A DNA stretch of 22,860 nt. Source: Azolla pinnata. Taxonomy: Eukaryota; Streptophyta; Polypodiopsida; Salviniales; Salviniaceae. Shown piece by piece: positions 9,485-21,041 of this stretch (position 1 is the first letter of the stretch; each line of letters begins with the position of its first letter). The position numbers and the translations under genes are program-made. The notes under the pieces were generated by a model that ran no database searches, was not told the origin of the DNA, and saw only the letters and a list, made by a program, of their open reading frames with translations. The stretch spans positions 1-22,860 of the forward strand of contig JBBBWG010009469.1 of NCBI GenBank assembly GCA_037176905.1, given 5' to 3'.

Positions 9485-9730
9485 GTACTAGTCCTGATTG
9501 TTGCATTTTCGCAGGAAGTGGCGAGTGAGAGAGAAACAAACGGGTAGGGTAGGTTATCTGCGAGAGGTCCGCGGGGCGGGAGTGCCCCACGCACATGCGC
9601 ACACACGCAAACGGAGAGGCCGTTTCATTCCTCCGCCGATCTGCTCCACAGGAAGAGGAGAAGGAAGAGGGGAGAAGATTGATTCGCTGTCGGTATCAAG
9701 CTTTGCAAAGCAAGGGGCAGGTGAGAGGAA

Positions 9731-12700
9731 ATGACGGCATCTCAGATCTTCACTACCGTGAACGGGGGCGGGGGCGGGAGCGGCAGCAGAGTCGGTGCTA
9801 GGGACACTGGATGTTCATCTTCGGCGGGCCCTGTGATCTCCAGCGCGTTGTACATGTGGGGGTACAATGAGAGCGGGCAGGCGGCAGCAGGGAGAGCAGG
9901 AGATGGGAGCGGGCAACTAGTAGTACGCAAATGCCTCCGGGTCCCCAGGCTTGTGCCCCCGACTCTCCTCAGGCATCGTCAACCGCAACCTCCACTCTAT
10001 TCCCAACACATCTCCCCCGAACAACAACAGGACACCGCCTCAGCAACCAGCAATGTCAACAACAAGATCAACAATTGCGACCTCAGGAAGGGCAGCCATC
10101 ACATTCGGATTGTTGACATTGCTTGTGGTCTCCAACACACTGCCGCTGTCGCTTCTAATGGCTCCTTGTTCACATGGGGTAGGCTGCACAACCTTACTTT
10201 TTGGTTCTTTGGCTACTACCTGTTTTCTCTTTTTCGCGCAAAGAGACTCCTTGATTCAACCTGCACTGTTCTCATCTTTTTCTTCTTGAATGCCCCTATG
10301 TTGCATGCAGCATTATTTCTCAATGTTTTGCATGCCCAGGAAATACTCGAAACCCTTATAAGGATCTGAAACTAGTGTCAAAAAGAGGGACGACTGTACC
10401 ATGTCTTTAGGATGCTGAAATTCCATCTCCAATTGAGAGAAATGGGGGTTAATTGGCAGGCCAGCATGCGCTGGAGGACTGGCCAAGGCATTTGAGGAAT
10501 CCTGGGTTCTTTTATATCGATTTTCTAGGTTATTGGCACATCTGAACTATACCTCAGGATTTTGAGGAGTTTTGAGTGTTTTAATATGGATGCTTTTCTC
10601 GATCAAAGAGTTTTGCTAAGCGCTTTGATCTCAGGAAATCCGAGTTGTCTCTCCATTATCATAGAGTCAGCATGAATCTTCATGTACGCATTAGAAATTA
10701 CATGATCCGGATCGGCTTTCTTTATTGAGTAACAAAAGCCTCTTGGACTGTTGATTTAATTCAACCCCTTTCAAAATTGAGAAGTTTTCCTTTATTCTAT
10801 GTCTCTATGTTTATCGCCATGTCTTCACTCTTAAACTTGGAATGGTGTAGAGGGTTTTCTTCAGAAGTGCTCTCCTGGAATTCAACGTTGGATTTGATGC
10901 TGCTGTAGCAATATGTTCTAAATTGGTATGCTGACTACAAAATTTTCCTGCTGTCGTAATCTGTTCTTTGTCTTGCAACTAATTAGAGCTTGGAGGAGTT
11001 ATTTTAAAGCAGCAAAAGATGTGATAAGCTTGGGCAAAAATGCAAAACTCAATGTTGACGGGTGGTATACCATTAAGCTCTTCAGTACATTTCCTGTGCA
11101 TTAACATTCGGCAAATTAACATTTATATTTTTAAGTTTGGGAGACTGTTTGGATCAACTAAATGAGACTGAATGCTACAACTGATAAGACTGTAGCCCGA
11201 AGAGGACTTTTCTGTTTCCCAGAAACTTCTAGGGTGCCACTTTCATCTTTGTCCCATCCCTGAACTGTATTGTCTGTTTGTGAAGAAGGTGAGTCTTATT
11301 GAAGTACGTTTTCTTAATTCGGTCAACTTGTGTCTGTGTATGGCACACAGTTGGTAGAGTGGAGTTTCGAAACTTGAAGACTTTATTGGTCCTCGTGAGT
11401 CCGTAAGAAATTCTTCTGATGCTGTAGCTAGAGTATCCGCCTTGCAGCTTCTAGGTTCTCTTTATGTATAAAGGCAGAGACAGGAAGAATGCCAGAGAGA
11501 AATTAACTTCTGTAATTGCAATAATGGGCTATGGCACCCAGTCGGTAGAGTGGAGTTTCAAAACTTGAAGACTTTATTGGTCCTCGTGAGTCCTTAAGAA
11601 ATTCTTCTGATTTTGTAGCTAGACTATCAGCCTTGCAGCTTCTAGGTTCTCTTTAGGTATGAAGGCAGAGACAGGAAGATTGCCAGAAAGAAATTAACTT
11701 CTGTAATGGGCTGTGAGAACGATTGAAAAATTACATGTTAAAAGCTAGGTGGATAAAGGCAAGAGAACGGAAGAATGCTAGAGAGAAATTAACTTAACTA
11801 GTAGTCATAATGGGTTATGAAAATAATTGATAGATTACATCTGAAAAGCTGTGGCAATGGGAAGTAACAAACTTGTAGTATTGCCGCAATTATCAGTTGG
11901 GCTGACAATATACTGCTATTCTGATTACATTAACCATGCCTGAATGATAATTGTTGCTACCAACCGAAATTCTTGCATGATTTTCCTCTTTCTTTGTGTT
12001 TATAAAGGCCTGCTTAATCACAGTGTTGCATGAATACATTTTTTGACTGGATATACTGAATATGTTACAATCTTCCTGCATTAATAGCTAGTGACAAAAT
12101 AATGTAGGAGAGGTAGTCAGTCACCATCTTTAAACTTCTTGTACTGTGGTCAGATTTGTTTTCATTAGTGAAGGGTACAGCTAACCTTGTTGATTGAGGT
12201 GATTGGAGTGTGTATTCTGTTTCGTTGGCCTACCGTGCATACACGTTTCAGAAGCAAATACATGCGAAGATGCAAAAATGAGAAATGTACTGATCAACTG
12301 CTATTTTAGGTTCAAATGAATTTGGTCAGCTTGGGGATGGAACTGAGGATAGTTGTGCTGAACCAAAGAGAGTAAAAGCATTAGATAAGGAATTTGTGAA
12401 GTCTGTTGCATGTGGAGCAAATTGCACTGCAGCAATCACTGGACCCCGAAAGGTGTCCCAAGATGATTCTCCACCTACCAGACTTTGGGTTTGGGGTCAA
12501 AATCAGGTAATTAGTTTTCGTTGCAACTTTCTTTTCCCTTGAACAGACGTTGTTGTGTAATAGGATTTGTGCTATTATGTTGATGAAGGGGAAGTCCATG
12601 CATGACATTTCTGTTTAATAAATCTTACACAGGGATCAAACTATCCTCAACTGTTCTTTGGTGCATTTACTCAAGCCCTGGTATGTGAAACAAGGATTAT

Positions 12701-14764
12701 TTTCAAGCAATTTTGGTTTCATTACTTCTGGTATCTTTGTCATTTATTCCTCAATACTAGTTAGGATGTTTACAATTGCTTCCTTCTTTTGTTATTTGAA
12801 CTTTTCATCATATTTTTAGTTTTTTTTCCCATTTTGAAATGTATTAGATGTTTCTTATTTTTCTTGCATTCGAATATTACCTCTCTTAGTAGAAGTCTTA
12901 TAATACTGAGCGTATGTTCCTGAGAAAATAGATTCCAGGAACCTGCCACTTCACTAACTCACCCTTTCTCTCTCCTTCCCTGTTTAAGTCTTCTTGGACT
13001 CACCAGTGTTAAAGCTGTGAATCCACATCGGTCGCATCTCAGTTATTCATTTCTGGCTTCTCCTACTATCTCTGACTCTGCTCATAGAAAAGCTTTTATA
13101 ATTAACCAGTGATGTGTATATATGGATTTGATCAACTTATTGTGGTTCAAACAGGCAGTGGTTCAGGTAGCCTGTGGTGCATCACATGTGGCTGCCCTCT
13201 CTGAGCTGGGCACAATGCAGTGTTGGGGTAATGTAATGGATCAAAAATATAAAGTTATGCAAATATATCGGCAAAGAAGTTATGATTTAAAGCTAAATCA
13301 GTAATATTTCTTATTTCAAGTAAATTCTTTTTCTCATATTTACCAGATTACTTCTTGATATGTTTGCTGTAGGTTATAATGAGTATGGTCAATTAGGCAG
13401 AGGTTTCAGCTGTGAAGGACGTCAAGAAGCTCGTATCGTTGACAAGTTTGTTAAGTTTCTTGATGAGCCTCCGGAAGATGTACAAATAAGTCAAATAGCA
13501 TGTGGGGATAACCATACAGCTGCAGTTTCAGTAACAGGGGATCTGTAAGTTACAATTGTCAGGGTGTCAGCATCCAACTCTCGTCAGTCAGGATTTATGT
13601 ATAAGCTTTAATCATTTTTTCCATGAATCAGTTTTCCACTGCATAGCCGTATTTGATACAACTATCTACAACCCATGAAGTCATTTGATCGTCCCTTTTG
13701 TTATGTCAATTGCTTGTTTTCTAGATGGTTCATGTAACAATCACACGGTTTGTTCTCTGTACAGGTACACATGGGGTTTAGGTCATATGGGACAACTTGG
13801 ACATCGCACCTTGCAATCTCCTGAAAAAGAAGTTCTCCCGAGAAGAGTAGTCAGTCTCGAAGGTGTAAAAATCACAGACATAGCATGCGGAGGTGTCCAT
13901 ACATGTGCATTATCAGAGTTTGGAGCTCTATACATGTGGGGTGGTGGCCAAGCTGGACAATTAGGGATAGGTCCACAATCTGATGCATTCTCTTGCTATT
14001 CAAATGATCTAACCTTATTTTCACGTCACCTCCCTATGCTCCTTGTTCCGTCTGGAGTTCAGCATGTGACCTGTGGACAATGTCACACCTTGGCTGCAAT
14101 GAGTGATGGACGTGTGCTTGGATGGGGCTATAATAGTTGTGGTCAGGCAGCAACCGGAAAGTCTCCATATGCATGGTATCCGTCCCCTATAGATTGGTAA
14201 GAGCGCTTGCACAGCCTCCTGGTCATGAGTATGCATGCATCTATAGTCACAAAATCTTCATACGTGGTGTACCCTTTCTCAATACATTGGTAAGCACAAG
14301 CAACAGTGGTGCTCACACCAGAGTAGTATCTGTAATGGAGAAACAGAATTACGCATTTTATATCTATCTATCTATATACATATATATTGTGTTTCGGCCC
14401 TACATTGAACCTCAGGGTTCTGAGAAGATAAATGGTAATTCCAGGTGTGTGGGAGAAGTACGACGGCTGGCAGCAGGAGGTGGCCATTCAGCAATACTGA
14501 CACAAGCCTGTTCACTCAAAGAACTTTGTGAGCTCAAGCTCGCTGAGTCAGTAACTCCTGAGAATTCCCAGAAGATTGAAGAGATAGCTGCACGGAATCA
14601 TGCTGATGCTCTTGTCCGATTTTGTGAAAAAGTCAGGTTGTGTGGTGTTTGCATAGGACTAAATAAATATATATGCCATTTCTCTTATCTTCATCGGACA
14701 TTCTATATTTTTTACTCATTTTTGGGTTTATATCAGGTCATCTGGAGGGGCTGAATACGACTGA
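9731..14764 (+). CDS. RCC1-family seven-bladed beta-propeller protein, 8 exons
   Basis: Exons: 9731-10178, 12310-12506, 12633-12680, 13155-13227, 13373-13544, 13765-14196, 14445-14636, 14737-14764. All junctions are GT-AG and keep frame, giving 529 residues. Blades show the RCC1 signature: YMWGYNESGQ (41-50), ACGLQHTAAV (131-140), SNEFGQLGDG, VACGASHVAALSE, YNEYGQLGRG, IACGDNHTAAV, LGHMGQLGH, CGGVHTCALSE, WGGGQAGQLGIG, CGQCHT and WGYNSCGQA. The ending HSAILTQACSLKELCE and the following helix match the plant RCC1 subfamily that includes Arabidopsis At3g02300 (from memory). RCC1-like propellers act as exchange factors or protein-binding scaffolds; the partner here is unknown. UVR8's GWRHT tryptophan motifs are absent, so it is not a UV-B photoreceptor. 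Residues 51-125 form a Gln/Ser-rich insert inside blade 1, longer than usual. It converges with the ERD15-like gene downstream. Confidence 0.94.
11341..11855 (+). repeat. Tandem duplication in RCC1 intron 1 (176 bp, two copies plus partial third)
   Basis: Copies 11341-11516 and 11532-11707 share TGGCAC.CAGT.GGTAGAG, AAACTTGAAGACTTTATTGG and the closing AGAGAAATTAACTTCTGTAA. A partial, more diverged copy follows (11752-11795). A second small repeat, GGG.T.TGA.AA..ATTGA.A.ATTACAT..AAAAGCT, occurs at 11706-11745 and 11811-11852. The head of each copy resembles a tRNA A box (TGGC..AGT.GG) with a GGTCCTCG..AGTCC some 40 bp on that is loosely like a B box, so a degraded SINE origin is possible but unproven. 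Confidence 0.85.
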
Positions 14765-15968
14765 TGCTCTTCAAAATTTGTACCTTACTAGGAAGCATAG
14801 CATATTTGTGTAGGATTTGGAGCCCTACGATTAATTCAACACCATTTGCTTTTATCCATCTTTGCAGATTGCAGTGTATATAGAAAAAGAAGACATCCTA
14901 CATTTTGGGACAAAAGACCTGAAAATTCTTGATTCACTAACTCCAGGAAAGCCATTGATCGGCTTTTGTTGTACCTCTTATCTGTTTTTGTGGATTTGTG
15001 GATTTTTTTGTTTAAATGCGCATTCAAAATGTTAGAATTACACCCTGCTCTGCTCTTTGCGTACCATCATTGTTCTTTTATGGCGCCAGATTTCCAACTC
15101 TCATACGAGCTCTTCAACAGAGCTAGTCCGGTCTGTTTTCTTTTAGCACTGCAGCATACCTGTTGATCTTTCAAGTGCTCTTGTTTTCTGAATGAAAATA
15201 TTGTAGTATCATAAAATTACACTGCTGGGATGAGCATATTGTATTTTTACTTGTAGTCCTTCGGGATATTTTGTTGATGCTAGCAAATCAAAAGCATGGT
15301 TCCTTTGATGCTGACTTCAATTTTGATAATCAAGATGATTCTGCTAGTGTTCTAAACAACATTAGAATCAACAGGATACAAGCTGTTACATCATCAAGAG
15401 GCCATATGAAAAAATCTGTCTTAGCATGCCAAGTGGTCCGAAAGTTCCATTTATCAACATCCAGGCAAGCTCATTCTCATATTTTTGAATGCATCATGCA
15501 AGTTTAGATGGACGAAAATGATTATCCAGCACTCAGATAATAGCATCTAAAAACCAGCAAATTGAGAAACAGATGTAATTATTATCAGTCCAAGAACACC
15601 ACCATGCATTTGATGAGAAGTATGTTATAAGTACAACAATCTGAAGATTTTTCAGCCACATCCAAACACGCAATCGGGGACTATGGTTCTCACACATGAC
15701 TATAGATAGTAAACAACCTCTACCTAATGACACAGACGAAACTCTAATGCCGTTGACCACGCTTCCAACAATACGATTCTTTCATTAGTATGGTCTGTCT
15801 TGGCTGTAGAGCTTGGCAAATACAGGGTAAAGGACTGAAAGAAAAAAAAGAAGAAGAAGAAGCTATACTGCAGGCATGGCTATCTCCTATACAATGCTGT
15901 TATACCATCCCTATGGTATGGTATTGTATTTACAAACGATGAAACAAAGAGAAATCGGCTAATTTCCA
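14765..15968. other. Convergent intergenic region (3' ends of the RCC1 and ERD15-like genes)
   Basis: This should hold the 3' untranslated regions of both flanking genes. A + frame at 15271-15507 (78 codons) is unrelated to any family I know and may be chance or an alternative terminal exon. An AAG-rich run lies at 15840-15862. Confidence 0.4.
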
Positions 15969-16563
15969 TCACCGGGGCTGATGGATCATTTTGCTGCGGA
16001 GTGCTTCGGATTTCCTCCACGACCTCACTTTCATGGCTCCGTTCGCAGGCAATGACTTCCAGGAAGAAGACAAACATGGATACCTACCTGCACCACCTGT
16101 TTTCTTTTCCTTCTTCGGCTTCAAATAGTTCAGATCAACATTCTCCGTGTCCTCTGCATCCAATCCCTAAGTAAGAACATGGATGCAGTAATAGAAACGT
16201 TAGAACGTGAACCCCTTTTAGTCTATACTTACTACCGGAGCATAGCGGAGGTGTATTCTCTAAGCCGCACTGGAGCTGGTTGAGCTCCAGGGGCAGATCC
16301 ATGTCGACCTCGGTATCTGCAAATCCAGGATACAGCCCAGGGTCTGGTCCTTTGTGGGAGGGACATCGCTCTGGATCCGTTGAGCAGTAGTCTTGGAGCC
16401 AATAGTCACGGAAGGAGGGGCAAGTGTGGACGAGGCACCACCACTCTGGGGAGAAATCTTCAGCAGCCAAGTAGGAAGCAGGAACAAAGAGAGGCGCGTC
16501 AGGGTTTAGGGTTAGGGTTGCAGTCGTCCCGGATGTGTGCACAGAGGTAAGAGTGGCGGCCAT
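15969..16563 (-). CDS. ERD15-like PAM2-motif protein (CTC-interacting domain family)
   Basis: Exon 1 (16563 down to about 16233) encodes a PAM2 motif, [15 protein letters not shown] (residues 17-31), which in this family binds the MLLE domain of poly(A)-binding protein. It is followed by EDFSPEWW (35-42) and [10 protein letters not shown], the ERD15/CID signature. The next exon (about 16166 down to 15969) encodes [15 protein letters not shown], a Lys-rich segment and a C-terminus ending KMIHQPR; a similar basic, QPR-like end is common in relatives. In Arabidopsis ERD15 is a rapidly stress-induced modulator of ABA and defence responses. The splice junction is unresolved: the two likely donors (after 16236 or 16233) are in phase 1, while the only acceptor (16167/16166) opens the expected frame in phase 0. 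A sequence error, a small indel or a different exon structure would explain it. Confidence 0.8.
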
Positions 16564-16590
16564 AGCCTACCGTAAAGGGCGTTTAGGGTT
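16502..16590 (-). promoter_or_regulatory. Telo-box-like motifs at the 5' end of the ERD15-like gene
   Basis: AACCCTAA-type motifs occur within codons 15-22 (16502-16519) and in the leader (AACCCTAAA, 16582-16590). A perfect AAACCCTAA lies further upstream at 16723-16731. Telo-boxes are known plant promoter and leader elements of translation-related and growth genes. Their use here is inferred. Confidence 0.55.
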
Positions 16591-16606
16591 GTGTGTTGGG
16601 AAGCAG

Positions 16607-16720
16607 GAGGAGGAGGAGGAGGAGGAGGGGGAAGCTGGAGTTCGGTCACTGAGCTGAAGTTGAGGAGGAAATGGCAGAGGAAGAATGAATGAAAGAAAGA
16701 AAGAAAGAAAGAAAGAAAAG
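16607..16720. repeat. Microsatellites (GGA)n and (GAAA)n in the ERD15-like gene leader/promoter
   Basis: About seven AGG units lie at 16607-16628, and about seven GAAA units at 16690-16718. On the coding strand these are CT-rich, as is frequent in plant 5' untranslated regions. Confidence 0.9.
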
Positions 16721-16746
16721 AATTAGGGTTTGGATCTGGTTGTGAC

Positions 16747-18217
16747 CGCCAGTCGCTCGGTCAAATGTCTACGTGCCCTCATGGACAAAATATCTCATTT
16801 CTTCAGCATTTGAACACATGATGCATGTACATACATACATATTGATTGATTGCTACATGCATACTCGTCTTACACGTCACACAACACACCAGCAATGTTT
16901 GTAATTCATGAGAGCAAGTTTGTAGTCGATGAGAGGGTAATTCTTTTCCACAAGATACGTATCAAAATCATAGTCACAAGGTTGAAGATTACAACATAAT
17001 CTTACCAAAGGATCTATCCAAAATGTTCCAAAAAGATTTATGATGTTTTTATTTTATTTATCATTTTAGATATTCCTAATATCCATGTTATTCTATGTAA
17101 TAAGAGGTGGAAAATAACTACCATAGTGTTTGGCTTGGATAGCCATGCTCTCACAAATGACGAAACTTCATTCTTTTGCGTGTTAAAGCGATACTAATTT
17201 CGGGCTTCAATGAACTCAGTCATTCTCGCTTGAAAATGTATTTAAGCAGATCCTTGATGCTATTGCTTTCTTAGTTCTTAATGATATCCTTAAACATCGT
17301 TATTGGGGGCCATCTTGGATAATTAGCAAAGGCTCTCTCTCTTAGTTCTGACAGCATGAGTCTCTATCGCCAATTCACCATCACCACTCCCCATAAGTAC
17401 TTGCATCATGTTTCTACCATGTGGGTTCTCCCAATACTTTACAATGAATTAAATATATGCAGATACAATGGCTTTGGATGGAGAACAATTGTCTAGCCTG
17501 GTGTCTATATCCCCCCTTAATTGGTCAACCAGTTTTCATGGAAATCGGTTCTTGATGTGGTAGACCCACTGGTTTATCTTTTTATTATCTATAAACCCAA
17601 TGGGTTTACGCTTATTTTTAGCGTCGAGCAATTAATAAGCTAATGATTAGTCTCACTATTTATTAAATGAATATTTTTAAATTGATTTACAAATATATTA
17701 GAAAAAAGAAAATTAAAAATTTCATATTTATAATTGATATATTAATATTTTATATAACAATAAAAAAAAAATATATGGGTAAACCCTTGTGTGTTTTTCC
17801 TTACAAAAGTAAACTCACGATGTCATGATGTCAACGTGGGTTTACCCTTAAATTTTTCACCTAATGGATATGGGTTTTAAACCATGGTGGAGTCTTAAAC
17901 TATTTTAGAAAGAGAAAAATAGATAGATAGGGGAGCAAGCTTAGGTATCAACAATGGATTTAAACACTTTTTCGATAGATAATAAAGATTATTAGTTAAA
18001 CATTTGGAATGATAATTGGCTAGATGAAGATGATTCTACTAGTAATGGTAGCTCATCAAAAGATGATGAGCCAATTCTAACTCTATAATTGTCATCACTA
18101 GTGCTAGGTGAGGAGGGTCTAAGGTCTGTTTTGTAAACAATTGTGTTTTGCAGCTTTGAGATGAATGCAATGCATCTATTCAACATTTTTTATCGAGATA
18201 TTGATGAATATTGTAGC
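16747..18217. other. Gene-free AT-rich region with GGGTTTA/TAAACCC palindromic words
   Basis: No gene is recognised. Between about 17580 and 17885 words such as AAACCCAATGGGTTT, GGGTAAACCC and GGGTTTACCC recur in both orientations around an AT-only core, which could be the arms of an old miniature inverted-repeat element. Ends and target duplications were not identified. Confidence 0.35.
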
Positions 18218-18455
18218 GTCAGGTGAGGAGGGTCTATGATCATTGATGATAGATCAAGAATGAATGTAATCAGCAAAGCTACTTGCGGTTGCCTTCAAAT
18301 CACAAAACGGGATAAGTGTCCTTTTTGGTTACAAATGTCAAGTGAGGAGGGTCTATGGTCATTGATTGTAGATCAAGAATGAATCTAATTAGCAAAGCTA
18401 CTTACGGTTGCCTTCAAATCACAAAATGGGATAAGTGTCCTTTTTTGTTGGCACA
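18218..18455 (+). repeat. 119-bp tandem repeat, two copies plus an upstream fragment
   Basis: Copies 18218-18336 and 18337-18455 both begin GTCA.GTGAGGAGGGTCTATG and contain AGCAAAGCTACTT.CGGTTG and GGGATAAGTGTCCTTTTT. A fragment with AGGTGAGGAGGGTCTA lies at 18105-18120. The array abuts the Ty3/gypsy fragment that follows. Confidence 0.93.
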
Positions 18456-18469
18456 CTAATGTCATGCGT

Positions 18470-19484
18470 CATTTGGGCCTCAACAATGATTTGATCATTC
18501 ACGTGGGCGGCCTTTTGTTTCACATCAACATTAGTGATGTCGAAAGGTATTACCTTATACTCGAAATGACCGTAACGTGTTCGAAAGGCGGTTTTCTATT
18601 CATCGACAGGTTTGATCCGCACCAAATTGTATACCCCCCGAAGGTCGATCTTAGAGAAGAGTCGTGTAGTTCGGAGTTGATCCAATAGTTCTAGGATGAG
18701 AGGTAATGGGCAGCGGTTGCGAATCATAATCTTGTTGAGACCCCGATAGTCGACACAAAGATGTAAGGAACCATCTTTCTTCTTCACGAACAATATTGGA
18801 GCTCTTGCTAGTGATTTTGAAGGTTGAATAAACCCCTTTTCAGGGTTCTTATCGAGAGAAGTCTGAAGCGCCTAGAGCTCTGGTTTGGACAACCCATAAA
18901 TTGGGCCAAAGGGGGGATTGACACCTTCTTGTAGGTCGATCGGACAGTCATAGGGTCGATGTTCGGGCAAGCGATCCACATTCTTTTTTTCGAACATGTC
19001 TTGAAAGTCCTCATACTTCGATGGTAATGGGTTGATAATTGGCTGCATAGGAATTGGAGTGCTGGATCCGGCAACATGATGCATGATTGCCTTTGTTGAG
19101 ACAGGGACAGGATCATCCACCTTGAATCTGTTGTTTCCGCCTGTAATGGAGAGTTGAGCACCAAAAACCGATTCGGGCCATTTTGATGCCGCAACATTAG
19201 ATATTGCTTTGTCGACCGAAATCTCCGATGTCGTGCCGTACGGTGTTGGATCTTCACATTGTCGTGCCATACGGCGCCGAATCTTCGCGTGAGTTGGGTG
19301 ATGACCATTAGGGTCTTGGATGCGGAGAGGAAGAGAATGAAAGAAAGAAGAGAAAGATGAATGGTAATGGGTTTATAGATTAATCCTCAAGAATCTCTCT
19401 AACAAGCTCCTGATGATATCTGACGCTGATCTAATAATGATTTGATGAAGAATTTGATGAATTGATATTCTCTGATGATGAGTT
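18470..19484 (-). mobile_element. Ty3/gypsy retrotransposon fossil A: leader, gag start and reverse-transcriptase part (broken)
   Basis: Read on the - strand: a leader (19484-19289), a gag start, then the pol region before and within reverse transcriptase. Recognisable blocks are LPEHRPYDCPIDLQEG with GPIYGLS, then [20 protein letters not shown], then [25 protein letters not shown] and finally FRTRYGHFEYKVIPF. The wording is that of chromovirus-type gypsy elements. Most of gag and everything after the first part of reverse transcriptase are absent. It is broken with several interruptions and old. Confidence 0.88.
19289..19484 (-). repeat. 196-bp leader repeat, copy A
   Basis: Matches 20756-20951 in the same orientation over its whole length. 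It contains GTGAGTTGGGTGATGACCATT at one end and GATGAAGAATTTGATGAATT at the other. On the - strand it covers the untranslated leader and the gag start codon. Confidence 0.93.
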
Positions 19485-20755
19485 GACCTCGTCATCCATG
19501 CACCACCTTTTCTTGTCCACAAAGACATCATGAAGCTGACACAATGCTTGTACACCTGTACAATCCACCGGACACTCCCATTCTGTTGCTTCACGTACCT
19601 CATCCACTTTGCTCTAGGTTTCGCTTACACCTGTCTCCCTCACAGTCTCTAGTAATTCAGGCCAAAAAGAAGTTTTTGTTGCGAACTAAGCCACACGTAT
19701 TCCCATTGTGGTTGCATAGCTATTTCTTGTTGCAATTTCTTCTTCCAAAATTTTCATCATACCTCCCTTTTGGTAGTTTGTCCGGAGCGGCTTTTGAGAA
19801 TCCATCGAATAGATATGGTTTCCTTCATAGTAAATAAGGTCACGATGTAACACCTATTTATACTCGTTGCACCTCCTCTAGTCGTGCGTGACATCGTCAC
19901 ACCAAATGCAACACCGGTCGGAAGTGCTTGGTCGCTCGTCCACTCACCTCATTCCCGCGATCTTCAAATTTGTGATCCCTTCTAGGAGTTGCTCCAACAC
20001 GGACATGTCAACTCCAGTCTCTGTTGAAACTTCCCATTGCGGATTGAGACCTTTGTGTCGGCTCTAGGTTCCTTTTCTTCTCCCTTGCCAGCCATTGATG
20101 CCTCTTCGTGAATCGGGACATGCCACTTTTCACAATCTCCCAGTCATCCATCAACTCGCTTTCCGTAGTGACAACTACTAGCAATGTTCCGAGTTCATGT
20201 TGGTCTCGAACGTCCACTGCACGCAAGAACGTCATGATAACCTTGTCCACCACAAGGATTGCTTGATCACGTGCAAATAACATCCCAAAGCGACTCTCGA
20301 ATTTGGAGAACAACTCGAGGACCTTGAACCCCTTGTTCGGAGTCTCCACCCAGTCTTCGAAACCCCTTCGTGTCTGTTTTTTTAATCGCTTCTTCAAACG
20401 TCGGCCAAGTCGGGTGTTGCCGCTGCAACTCACGGGGGCTCCCCTGAAGACGATTTGTAGCCATCTGGTTGAAGTATATGACTTGATAGCCCTTTGAGAT
20501 TCTGCATCGCAGCATCTCTGGCTCATAATCTCGCAAACAGCGAGATACATCCTTTCCATTGAATTCTCCGTTTCGCTTCATAAGCCTTTCCACCACCAAT
20601 GCAGCCTCCGATTGTGCGCGCTACTCCTGAAGTATCCTCTTGAACAGTACCATCATATTGATCTCCATTGGCTAATTCTCCATCTCCTTGTCACCCGTTT
20701 CACGTTAGGTTCACCACTTGATGTCATGCCGTACGACACGGCAATGAATTTTCGT

Positions 20756-20951
20756 GTGAGTTGGGTGATGACCATTGGGGTCCTGGATGAGGAGAGGAAG
20801 AGAATAAAAGAAAAAAGAGCAAGATGAATGGTAATGGGTTTATAGATTAATCATCAAGAATCCCTCCGACAAGCTCTTGATGATCTCTGACACTAATTTG
20901 ATAATGAACTGATGAAGAATTTGATGAATTGATATTTTTGGATAATGAGTT
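20756..20951 (-). repeat. 196-bp leader repeat, copy B
   Basis: Second copy of the leader at 19289-19484, with no length difference noticed and about 12% differing positions by eye. A GTGTCAGAGATC just downstream of the LTR-like part (20882-20893 on the - strand) may be the remains of a primer-binding site. Confidence 0.93.
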
Positions 20952-21017
20952 CCTAAATTAATCTTCTGATCTGATGATGACTGGATTAATCGATGATCAA
21001 GGCTTGAACTCACCTTG

Positions 21018-21026
21018 TTTTTATAG
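21018..21026 (-). promoter_or_regulatory. TATA-box-like sequence in the LTR-like region of fossil B
   Basis: CTATAAAAA on the - strand lies between the CATGCA-repeat region (upstream) and the leader (downstream), the place expected for an LTR promoter. Confidence 0.45.
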
Positions 21027-21041
21027 TTGATCAGGTGCTAT

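Noticed and set aside
9731-14764. UVR8 UV-B photoreceptor
   Set aside because: It shares the RCC1 propeller fold, but the GWRHT tryptophan motifs and the UVR8 C-terminus are missing; the corresponding sites read GGVHT, GQCHT and GDNHT.
18218-18455. LTR pair
   Set aside because: The copies are directly adjacent, lack TG...CA ends and have nothing between them.
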